Origin: Trissonchulus latispiculum
Taxonomy: Eukaryota > Nematoda > Enoplea > Enoplida > Ironidae
DNA: 64,000 bases
Assembly: GCA_030248195.1 (NCBI GenBank)
Contig: JASAND010026287.1
Coordinates: 1 to 64,000, forward strand
Direction: 5' to 3'
Part shown: piece after piece, positions 36,901 through 48,900 of the stretch
How the letters are laid out: every line of letters starts with the position of its first letter
How positions within the stretch are numbered: position 1 is the stretch's first letter
Translations under genes and position numbers: made by a program
The notes under the pieces: model-generated
Databases searched by the model: none
Seen by the model: only the letters and a program-made list of their open reading frames with translations
Told to the model about the DNA's origin: nothing

Positions 36901-39900
36901 CCGACGGAGTAGAAGTGGGTGAAGGACACAGAGGTAGTGAGGACCCCCCGGCCGAACCAAATAAATATATTGAGAAACTTGCAAGCTACACCTGCCGTGT
37001 CTTTCTTTCTGAAAGTGTTGAAATACCCTCATGTCGCGAAGATGTAGTTAGCTGCGCCCCAGAAGGTGTTGGGTTTAGCGTCTCAGAAGATATCATTGGG
37101 CTTAGTAAAACGAGTGTCAATCTATTAAAAAATGAAGGCCAGGGCTTCGTTGTAGCACCTGCGGCGGTGACCAGAGCACAGCGCACTACGCCTTTGCTGG
37201 CAGTTAACCCGTCAGCTGAACTAATACAGCTGAATCAAGGAGCTAATTTGGGTTTACTCGCACAGCTGCAAGCAACGTCAGCTCACTGCGTCTTGTCCTG
37301 TGAATTGATGAGCGGCTTAAGGTCTGTTGACCTCATGATAATTTTACATTTGTCTGGCTATATCCTGGCGATTTCAGAACAGCAAAAGCTTAAACAATTA
37401 CTTCTGTCTTCCTTATACATGTCTGCAACAGTGGGATTTGTATTGGGACAGCGTGCTCTGGTAGAACCTACTGCCAGCACAACAGACTGTCAGCCTATAA
37501 GACAGAAACCGCATAGAATCCCCGAAGCACAGCATGAGCGTGTAATCAAGTCTCCTGAAATCCTGGAGGCCCAAGAATGCATACAAATGAGTTTTAACTA
37601 CAGCCCGTGTCACGCCTTTAACAACCTAAAGCAGAAAGAATTGCCGTGCTCGAGTCAGGTCAAATTGACTGAAATCGAAGCCGTAATCACGACATTCGAT
37701 TCTAGCAAAGTGGTAATGCCTGTGTGCACAAAAGTCACAAGAGAAAAACAGATCGTGGAAAGTGAAGTGTCCAATAAAGTTGTTGAGAACTTGGCATTTA
37801 TACCAATTTTATGCTCACAAGCTGCGAAAGATGTGAAAGTTCAGCAGCAGTTTGAAAATTTTAACGCTGTGGCGACTGTAGCACATAGCGTGAACTTGAC
37901 TGTAACAGCAAGGGTTCTATTAAAAATTGAGCCGCAACAAAAGTTTCCCGAGAAAACGCTAGGCTTAAAACAAAATCGTACGAACAGAACCATCCAGACA
38001 TTACCTAAAGAGCAAAGTCCTGGGCGATGCAGTTGGTGCAATACCAAGCAGATGCGTTCTAAAAAGTGTTCGAGAACTGACCGTAGAAGTGTGCCCTTTA
38101 GCTTTATTTCGAGATTTGGAATTTTTCTTGGACTAGTATGGTTCTTATGCTTGGGCTTGCTTGGAAAATTGGGTGATGCGGTGACTACTGTAATTCCGCG
38201 AGCTGAGCAGAGTTCCATGGTATCAAGCACCTTAAACTCAAATTTTAGTTTTGAATGCTACAATTCAAAGATTTCTACTTTGAATCAGTTCAGTTACTGC
38301 ACTCGTTACACCTTTCGAATTCTGCAAAGTAACTCTGCATTCAAACACCAGAGGTGTTGGCTAATTGCTTGGTTAATCCTAAAGCAATCGTTTACCCCGA
38401 AGTACTATAGGAGGAAACGTCCCGATCGTGATTAGAGTGAATCGAACTGGTGGTGATCTTTCGGCAATTATACGCATATATATATACATTAGTTGCTTTC
38501 GTAGTCCTTAGTTGCTGTAGCTAGTCAGTGTATTCTGCAATGTTTTATGTCCTCAACGCAAAAGGTATGCATTGCAAACGTTTTCTTCCCTGAGTTAAAG
38601 GGTTCAGCTATGCTAAGTTATGGTCATACAGTCTGCAGAAAAGACCCACTGAAATTTACACCCTCACAGCCTTACGTGAGTTACCGTTCGAAACTTCCAT
38701 AAAAGCGAGGACGCTTTCTTTATTAAGGGGGAGAAATGTAGCAGGACACTTAGGTAGAAATGCTACGTAACATATAATACATAAAATACGTACAGGTCTT
38801 AACGTAGGTATGTAACGGCTTCTCTTTGTCGCAGCGCGATTTTAGCACGCTGGCATATAACAGCATATTCCACTGCTGCTGCTGCTGCATACGTAATATA
38901 TAACACGCTGGCTTCAGCCGCAGCGTGCAGCATATAATAGCATATAATGCTGCTGCCTAATGCTTTAGCGTGCTGCATATAATGTGTCAACAATCATTAT
39001 ATGGCATGCAGAAAAGTCGCACATAGGCTATTGTGCCGTTATATATGCTATTATATATTGCGTACAAATATACACACACCTACACACACAGCATATACAC
39101 GCATATAACAACACATGCACATCTATATCCTACGTAGTAATTAGCCTCATCCGGGATTAGTGCAAAGCTGCTATAGAAGGTAGTGCACTTGCACCTGCAC
39201 CTGCCATTTACGTAAGCGGAGTTGTTTTCCATTTTCTGTCAGCGAAAGTCCAGGAAAACTGGGTGTTGAAACCCCGAAAATCCAGCTTTTCGGCGAATTC
39301 GGAAATGTCACCTTTCTATTCTTAGAAAGTGGCGTGACTGCAAAACAGTATAAATAGGCTGCGAAAATAGGCTTGTGGGTCAGTCTAAGCCAGTCTATTT
39401 GCTTTGCTGCAGCACAGCCCGGTGATAGTGGCTGTTAGGGAATCGCAGTGCGACATAGTCACTGCGTTAGGGTTTTTTTGTGTAGTAGTGTACGTCGGGT
39501 CGTTGAAGTACCGGCGTTAGGGTTTTTATGAGTTTCTGTAGAGGCTGAATTAAGGCCTAGAGTTTGTGTACAGGCTGACTATAAGAGCCTAGAGTAAGAG
39601 TCAGGTCGGCGTTGGAGTCCGAAGCCTAGTTTTGTAAATGCGCGTGTAAACAGTTAAATAAAAGTGTATGCAATTGTGTCTGTGTTCTCTCCCTGGTAAT
39701 CGGCTACGAGTCTAATATAGCCGGTTACACTACCAAGTTTAATGTAAGCAAGTGCAATCTATCTATCTACATACATAGCAACAAAAACATTGTTGTAGAA
39801 ATCTCGAACTTAAATCTTAGAAATACTGCACGGATGCCGGATATTAATTAACTAATTAGCCAAAGTTTTTCCGCTTCATGCTATATTTAATTTAGTTAAA

Positions 39901-42900
39901 TTCATGAATATACTCTCAGCCAAGAACAACAGAAAAAGCTGATCTAGTCTAAAAGCATTAGGAAAAGCATCTATTAAGCAAAAAAGCAACACTACTACAG
40001 CTATGCTACTGAAAGAATAAAGCAGCTCTGTAAAAACAACTAAATCGGGGGTAAATACGAAAAACCCAAAAAGTCCAGGTGTGGGGGTAAACAGACCTCT
40101 TTTTCTTGTTCAGCAACATAGGCCGGGGGAAGGGCAACGCGCTCCAGCGCAGCAGGACGTAAACGACGTCTATGATACTGAAAATAGGAGGGGAGATACG
40201 ATAGAAAATAAAAAGGTTATCAAAAAAGATTGCAACAAAAGAGACAAATGAAAAAGCAATTTGCAATGATACCTGCTCCAAGAATCAACAATAACTGGAG
40301 ACTTTTTGGTTCATACAAAATTTTTTTAAAACTTGTGAATTAAATTAAAAATTTTGAGAGAACTTGACAGCAGGTATCATCCAGTTTTTGTGCTAAGGTT
40401 AAGCTATAAGCTATGCTTCACTACAACTACTAAGTGTCTGCAAAGCGCAAAACATATTTAGTGATAAGCTATTCTACTGAAACATAAATTAACTCTATGC
40501 TAGTGTTTAACTAAAATAATTAACGCGCAAGCCAATTAAGTTATGGGCTTTGAGAACTCCATTTTTATGCGATTTTTAAGAGTAATGGGCAAATACATAA
40601 TTTAAAACTGGCAGCAAAAATAAAGTTGTAATTAGTTGAAATGTTCAACATTTCAAGTTTTGGACACGCGACCCAAAATTATGTTCACGTAACAAAAAAG
40701 CAAACATGTAACTAAAATACGTAGTTATATATACCTACTTGAGCTGCACTAACATCATGCAACTACTGTTACAGGCAGAAAATAAGAACAAAAGGGGTTG
40801 GCAATTTAAGATTAAAATTTAAAAATTTAAACATAAAATTGGGGATTTTAGCACTTACCTTCCCAGCAGTTTCATCTGACAGCTAAAGCAAGAAAAAACA
40901 GGCAAAGCATCAGAAAATGAAGTATTATGGGGAAATTCGAAAAGAAAGATTAATTGAAAACAGCAGGGAAAATAAAGAAGCTATCAAGCTATTACTAAAT
41001 GTAAGCAATCATTTGGGGGGAAAGAATCTTTTCGAAAAAAATCAGCCAACTAAAAATTCAATAAATCCAGGTTTGCTTTCAGAGAAATCAAAACTTTGGT
41101 CGCAGAGTAGACAGCTCAATTGGTTAATTTTCGAAAGTATTCTTTAACGATCGCTAGAATTCGGTACCACACGAAAAGGCTTGGAGCCACCACTTAATAA
41201 GCTGAATATGCAAATTAGATTTTGGCACCCAAGGAAGGTTTACAGCTTTCCAAGCTAGCCCAGAAAAAAGCACCAAGCTAATAAGCCAAGTAAAACTTCC
41301 AAATTACTGCTTTCAACTGAACATAATGTAAAATTAGTTGTTCTGGCTTCTTGAATTGTATTCAAGCTTACAATTTTATATATCCTGTAAGGATCGGGGG
41401 GTTACCACACAAGCCAGTACACGTGCACTACTGCACACCATGCTATAAAGTTAGCTTAAGAGCTAAGACAGCTCCTACCAAGATGTTCCTGTAGAAGATT
41501 AAGTGAAAAGGTAAGGGGATTAGCAGAGTTTCATCAAAGGAGACAGGATGAATTCATAATCACTACGTAACATACCAATTAATTGGTTAATTGGACTAAT
41601 CTGAAAGTCAGTCACTGCACACTACAGAGAGATAGAAATCAAAGACAGTATATATAATGCAGAAGGGGGCAGTGATAAGCGCACAGCACACAAAAGAAAT
41701 AGAAAATATGTTAAAATTAAAATTTAAATTAAATAAAATTCTGTTACCCAAATCGGAGGTGTCAGGGGTTGACTTAGAGTGGCATTAGTGTAGGCAGAGG
41801 CTACAGGCTGTGATGGCGGCTGAAATAATGGTAGAAATGAAAAAAACAAATCGGTTGTTTACAAAACTCCACAAGAAACAACATACAAACAACAACATCA
41901 CAGGTGTTTAGAAAGACCACACACGGAGAGAAGTACTTAGCACACTGTTAAGACAAAAGGAAAATATGTAGAGTAACATTATTTTAGTGATAGCAATGAG
42001 GTGCAGTCAAATTCACAGTTTTCAATAAGCTTAAACCTGAGATGTTTGAAATTTTCATAGTAAATAATTATTTAAATTTAAATCTTACAAAATTTACTAC
42101 GGATTAGTTGTACAAAACAGGCTATTGGCAACACATAAAGAAACTGGTCCCCCCAAAAAACTGATCACTTATAAAAAAACAAGAAAACCCCACAGAATGT
42201 GTTTCTGAATAAAACAAAGAAACCACATAAAAGCTGTACACATATATTAATACATATTTTCAGTTTAAATCCTATCGCAACAAATGCAACTTTTGCAGAC
42301 ATATAGCCACTACGCTACGCAAAGTTAAGAGCTTAAAAAGCTTTGAAATCTGATCTAAATCAGCTTTTCAACACAGAATTTAGATGTTGACCAAAAGCAG
42401 AAAAATACAAAAGGCATTTAGTTTGGCAAGAATAGAAAACGTCGCAAATAACTAAGTAGCCAATACATAAAACACATTGCACCGAAATTAGAAATAAAAA
42501 ATTTTATCATAGATTGGAGGTAACTAGGGGTAGGCATAATTAATTACCACATTAAATTAAATTGTTTTAATTTCAAATTTTAGTCGGTTAAATTATTAGT
42601 AATGCACACACTTATGTACTATCACAGCGCGGGCCGATGCGGGCTGATTTTTGGAGCAAGATTTCTTAGTAAGCCGTAGCTAAGGCCGTGTCTTAAGCTT
42701 TGGACCAAAGTAGGTTATCGAAACAGTACCTAATTTTAAGTAAAACAGTGATTTTCCTTAAAAAATTTCGCGCCTTCGGTGTGATACAATTGTTTGTCAT
42801 CACAAACACCTTACAGTATATATAGATGATTATGCCTTCTATATTTATATACTTCTATACTTCTATACTTTATATTAGGAAAGATTTTGGTGGCCTAACT

Positions 42901-45900
42901 TTTTGGACGACGGCCTAAAAATTATAGCAGTGGTAGTCAAACTTCGACAAGCTTGATGCTACTGTGCTTTCGTAGCTCAGTTGGCAGAACGTGATTCGCA
43001 AAGTTAGTTCGCAAAATTTCGCGGATTCAACCCCCACCGAATGTCCAAATTTTTCTGATCTTCGGTGGTACGTGACTTTCTTCTTCTTTCTTAAAGTTTA
43101 AGCTTAGCTTGAATGAGAGCATATTTTTGCTGAAAAATATTTATATAAATGATTTAAATGTTGATATTTAACTTACTTAACTAAAACTCATCTTTGAATT
43201 CACATAACTTCGGAAGATTTTAAAAAATAGTGCGGGCCTTTGCGGGCCAAAAATTTTGTATGCGGGCCGCGGGCCGGTCCTGTACGGGCCGCAAATCTGA
43301 GTGCGGGCCGCGGGGCGGGTATGGGCCGCAAATTTCGGCCCGCGTCCAACTCTGTCCCAAGCCACTTTACAAAAGTCATGAAACATAAGGCTAGCACACA
43401 TCTTAAAATAAAAAACTCAAAAATAAAACTTAAAATAAAAATCGGACTACAAAGGTCTTACTTGAAAACTTTCATAGTGAGTACCAACGTTAGACGAGCC
43501 GCTAAGCATTATTTTCTGAAAGAAAACCACGAATAAAAGCGAAAATCTAACGCTATAGCCTCTTATACATAAACGCAAAAAAGAACTATTTATAGAAAAA
43601 GCACAAAACAACAGGCAAGCTTTAAGTAGCAGCCCTCCTTTATTAATAGCTTCCTATTTCAATGGGTCCTGGAATAAATACATATAGAGCAGTTTAATAC
43701 TGCTTCAAGTTAATCCAAAAAACAAGTTTAAAATAGCGAATAGCTATCTGCCCCATAATAGCTGCAAGCAAAAACAAAAAATGACAAACATTTTCAAAGT
43801 TCGGTTTTCCACAGATTTTGACAAATAGATATTTTCGAAAGGAAATTATTATGATATGAAAATCTAAAAGGATTAAAAAAGTTGAAAAGCAAGCATCAGT
43901 TGATAGCGACTAACAGAAATATAAAATAATTGAAAGCACAAGAAATCTAGAAAAAGCATGAAAAACCATTATATCGACGACATTTTACGACATACAACCA
44001 ACAATAAAGTTAAGCTTTTACATTCATTCGCAGACACTGTGACAAAAATTTTTAAAATTTCATTAGTTAAAAACGTCACATTTTTCGAAAAAATAAAAAG
44101 TCCACTCTAAAGCTATCAAACTTTATGTCGAGTATGTCGCAAATACAGTAAAGACAAAAAAGCAAGCAACAATCATCCTACCAAGGTCGGTGTTTCTTCC
44201 AATGCGGGATGGAAACCTTCAAGCTAAAAATTCAAATTTAAATTAAAACATTAAAAATTTCCAATGATTGTTTCAAAATTGAGCAGTAGGCACTGGCACC
44301 TGCCTGAATAATTTTTGATAATAGAATAAAATCTGTACATATAGAACATAACGACATTTCGTTATCAGTCCAAAATCCATATTCAATTCCTAACATTGAT
44401 TTTTCGAAAATATAATTTTTTATAATTAATTATTAATGAAGAAAGAAAAGTTAATGTTAAAGAAAAATTAATAATAATTTTTGAAAATATATATTTTCAA
44501 AGTTAACTATTAATTAATGATTACGTAATAAAAATTCTGTTAATTACCATAACGGTTTTCCAGCCTCCCTTAACGCGAACAAAGAGCTGCTCAGAGGATT
44601 TGGAGAAAGCCATTGTGCCAATAGGAATCTTATTTGAGGCATAAAATAAGTCTAAATCTGTGTCATAAACAGCTGCCTAAATAAATAACATAAATAAATC
44701 ACATAAAAATAAATAAATATCGTTAATTTTATAAATTTTATAAAAACCAACCTTTTCCTTCCAAACGATAAGTTCAACACTATTTTAACGTCAATATTAT
44801 GTAGGGGCGCTGCCCCTACATAATATGGGTATAAAGGCGTCTGCGCGGCCCTCTGGAGACAGTGTTGGCCTGGTGCCAGCTAATTAGAGGTCCGGGAGGG
44901 ATAAAAATGTTACCATCGTAAAGTACTCGAGTAGTACTACAAGTACCACCATACTTTTGGTTAAAATTCGGAACTTCGAAATTTTGCACTAGGCGAGAGT
45001 TACCGTGCGGTTGTTTTTTTTCTCGGTTAATAACGCTTATTGGAAGTGCATTTTCTAGCGAAGTGTTGGAACGATGTGGGCATTTTGGTCCAATGCTACT
45101 ATGATATGTTGGTAGACAGTATCCCCCCATGCTACCAAACGAAGGTCATTTTGGCACCCGGCCAACTTTGGCTCTGTGCCAACTGCTCTGTGCTCTGTGC
45201 ATGTGCATGCATGTGGATGCAATTGGCAATTTTGGCACTTCGGTTGAAATCAACTTTTTTTCACAGGCTAGCAGCTAGATCGGTTTGGTTTATTTTATTT
45301 GAATATTTCGGACTATGCGCACAAAGTAACGAGGGGGATTTTTTAATTTCGCTCTGTAGCTTTCAGGAGACGGACCCAAACTTTGCATTTTTTGGCCTGT
45401 TTGGGCGAAAAGTTTCGAAGTCCCACTTTTACTAGAAATGGCCTAAAAGTCACTAAAAATGGCGTTTTTCGGCCTTGGGGTGGTACCCATATATAGTAAA
45501 TCGGGGTCGCTGAACACGATGAGCATAGTGCCGAGATCGGTGGATGTGACCCCTGACCCACAGCGCCCACCCACAGTGGGTCCGGTGTGGGTCAAAAATG
45601 AAAGGCATCAAAAGTGGTCATGTTTGGTATCAAATGAAAGCCCCTGGCAAGGCGATCAACGTTTGTCATTGTACCACCCCCAAAAAGTGGCCCCACCGAC
45701 CTGTGGGTGGGTGCCCCACCCACAGTGGGTCCGGTATGGGTCAAAAATGAAAGTCTTCAAAAGTGGTCAAGTTTGGTATCAAATGAAAGCCCTTGGCGAG
45801 GCGATCAACTTTTGTCATTACACCACCCCCAAAAAGTGGCCCCACCGACCTGTGGGTGGGTGCCCCACCCACAGTGGGTCCGGTGTGGGTCAAAAATGAA

Positions 45901-48900
45901 AGTCTTCAAAAGTGGTCAAGTTTGGTATCAAATGAAAGCCCTTGGCGAGGCGATCAACTTTTGTCATTGCACCACCTCCAAAAAGTGGCCCCACCGACCT
46001 GTGGGTGGGTGCCCCACCCACAGTGGGTCCGGTGTGGGTCAAAAATGAAAGTCTTCAAAAGTGGTCAAGTTTGGTATCAAATGAAAGCCCTTGGCGAGGC
46101 GATCAACTTTTGTCACTATACCACCCCAAAAAATGACCCCACCGACCTGTGGGTGGGTGCCCCACCCACAGTGGGTCCGGTGTGGGTCAAAAATAAAAGT
46201 CTTCAAAAGTGGTCAAGTTTGGTATCAAATGAAAGCCCTTGGCGAGGCGATCAACTTTTGTCATTACACCACCCCCAAAAAGTAGCCCCACCGACCTGTG
46301 GGTGGGTGCCCCACCCACAGTGGGTCCGGTGTGGGTCAAAAATGAAAGTCTTCAAAAGTGGTCAAGTTTGGTATCAAATGAAAGCCCTTGGCGAGGCGAT
46401 CAACTTTTGTCATTACACCACCCCCAAAAAGTGGCCCCACCGACCTGTGGGTGGGTGCTCCACCCACAGTGGGTCCGGTGTAGGTCAAAACTGAAAGTCT
46501 TCAAAAGTGGTCAAGTCTGGTATCAAATTAAAGCCCTTGGCGAGGCGATCAACTTTTGTCACTATACCACCCCCAAAAAATGGCCCCACCGACCTGTAGG
46601 TGGGTGCCTCACCCACAGTGGGTCCGGTGTGGGTCAAAAATGAAAGTCTTCAAAGGTGGTTAAGTTTGGTATCTAATGAAAGCCCTTGGCGAGGCGATCA
46701 ACTTTTGTCATTACACCACCCCCAAAAAGTGGCCCCACCCACCTGTGGGTGGGTGCCCCACCCACAGTGGGTCCGGTGTGGGTCAAAAATGAAAGTCTTC
46801 AAAAGTGGTCAAGTTTGGTATCAAATGAAAGCCCTTGGCGAGGCGATCAACTTTTGTCATTACACCACCCCCAAAAAGTGGCCCCACCGGCCTGTGGGTG
46901 GGTGCCCCACCCACAGTGGGTCCGGTGTGGGTCAAAAGTGAAAGTCTTCAAAAGTGGTCAAGTCTGGTATCAAATTAAAGCCCTTGGCGAGGCGATCAAC
47001 TTTTGTCACTATACCACCCCCAAAAAATGGCCCCACCGACCTGTGGGTGGGTGCCTCACCCACAGTGGGTCCGGTGTGGGTCAAAAATGAAAGTCTTCAA
47101 AAGTGGTTAAGTTTGGTATCTAATGAAAGCCCTTGGTGAGGCGATCAACTTTTGTCATTACACCACCTCCAAAAAGTGGCCCCACCGACCTGTGGGTGGG
47201 TGCCCCACCCACAGTGGGTCCGGTGTGGGCCAAAAATGAAAGTCTTCAAAAGTGGTCAAGTCTGGTATCAAATTAAAGCCCTTGGCGAGGCGATCAACTT
47301 TTGTCACTATACCACCCCCAAAAAATGGCCCCACCGACCTGTTGGCCATGGCTGGCCAGATCTAGTTCAACTGGTTCAAAGTTGAACCAGTTCCTGGTTC
47401 ATGCTGCTGGAGATATAGCTGGATGGCTGAAAGCTTGTATACAAATGCCTATGGCATTTTTTAAAGCTCCTTGTATCAGTAAGCACACGGCTGGAAAGGG
47501 AGCCTTTAAAACGACAGAAGGACAAGTAAAGAAAATGCTCCTCCGGAGCATGAAAAAGTAATATGGGCGGTGGTGAGGTTCTAAAATCAAGAGAGGACTA
47601 GTTTTAAAAATGCTTAATATGGGGACTAGGTTCAAAAAAAGAAGAGGACTAGGTTGTGGGCGAATTAATATGGGCACAGCTTCGCCGAGCAACCCATATT
47701 CGCGGACTGAAAAAGTTTTACACATATTACATATATATGTATACCAGTGTTCAGATTTAGTTACGGTGCGTAAATAATATATATACAACTCTGATAAACG
47801 AGTGCTAATGAAAGCAAACATTTCTTCCAATAAACTCTTAACATTTACTGTGCATTTTAACCATTTATAAGAAAAGTCTATATTTCAGCAATAATTTCAG
47901 GACTCTCTCCGACGATCTTGTATTTCCATTGAACCGCTAGTTTACAATCATAGCCTTGGTTGTTTTTTCTCGTTGCTTGCCATAGTCCAGCACAAACATA
48001 TTAGTATAGTTTACGTTTGTATACCTAGCTAATCTACATAACTTTCTATGCAAGCAACTTGCAGCGATTGTTTAACTGTTGGAATTGTTATTATTGACTG
48101 ACATTAATCGCTTTGTATATGACAATCGCCATGGAGAAGCGTGAAAGCCCGCGAATATGGGTTGCTCGGCGAAGCTGTGCCCATATTAATTCGCCCACAA
48201 CCTAGTCCTCTTCTTTTTTTGAACCTAGTCCCCATATTAAGCATTTTTAAAACTAGTCCTCTCTTGATTTTAGAACCTCACCACCGCCCATATTACTTTT
48301 TCATGCTCCGGAGGAGCATTTTCTTTACTTGTTACAAATTCTTCTGCTTTAAAACTAAAAGACCATAGATATTTTAGAGAAGTTTAGTTGATATAGATGA
48401 ATTAAATACTAAAAATAAATTTAGAAAAAATACAACAAAAAGAAGAAAATCTTTGCACTTACTCCAGGGACAAGCTGAGGCTCGGAACCCACAGTATAGC
48501 CGCCAGAACTGCTGCCAGGGCCGGGGGGTCCAGGGGGTCCACGTTCACCCTGGGGGCCGGGCAGACCCACACCAGAATCGCCCTAACAATAATTACACAA
48601 ATTAATTAATTTTTAATTAAACCAATGATTAATTAGCTATACACAGAGTGTTAAACCAATAGTTAATTAGCTATACAGAGCGTCTCGTAAGTCGAAGACA
48701 TTAAAAACTGAAAACTGAAAAATCCAAAAATTTACTAAATTAAATTGCTTAAAAACTTTCTTACCCGTTCACCCTTTTGCCCCTTTTGTCCGGGGCGACC
48801 ATCTTGTGGTATAACATTGGGAATGTCACCCTAGAAATATTCAAAACATTGCATCAGAAATTTGGAACAAAATAACGGAAACGCTAATCTGTGCCAGCCG

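Larger units (their letters stand above)
34049..39729 (+). mobile_element. LTR retrotransposon (Ty3/gypsy-like), young, lacking pol
   Basis: Two direct LTRs (992 and 993 bp) both start TGTAGCAGG and end GGTTACA. They differ by one T in a T run near 34,786/39,472; I saw no other difference. The 4-bp target duplication CTAC flanks the element (34045-34048, 39730-39733). A primer-binding-site candidate follows the left LTR and a purine tract precedes the right LTR. The 3.7-kb interior holds one long ORF with gag and protease features but no reverse transcriptase, RNase H or integrase, so it must be mobilised in trans. It lies in a collagen intron, antisense to that gene. Confidence 0.95.
44794..48332 (+). 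mobile_element. Satellite-bearing composite element A (3.5 kb)
   Basis: The parts in order are: a terminal hairpin (15-bp stem ATATTATGTAGGGGC / GCCCCTACATAATAT, 44794-44826), a leader of about 0.7 kb, a 149-bp tandem array (45,576-47,341), a spacer, and an inverted-arm 3' module (47,522-48,332) ending CTTTACTTGT. The leader and 3' module recur in element B on the opposite strand. No protein-coding gene was found. It sits in the collagen intron before the trimerisation exon. The plan resembles Helentron-derived elements that carry central tandem repeats, but no Helitron termini were identified. Confidence 0.75.

Noticed and set aside
42968..43050. Functional tRNA gene
   Set aside because: The A box is perfect but the B box is degenerate and the stems do not form a cloverleaf.
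45459..47385. Several overlapping ORFs of 60-233 codons across the 149-bp array (and 59,507-60,263 on minus)
   Set aside because: They are frame-rotating read-through of a satellite whose unit lacks stops. The same peptide appears in shifted frames, and no start, splice or domain evidence exists.
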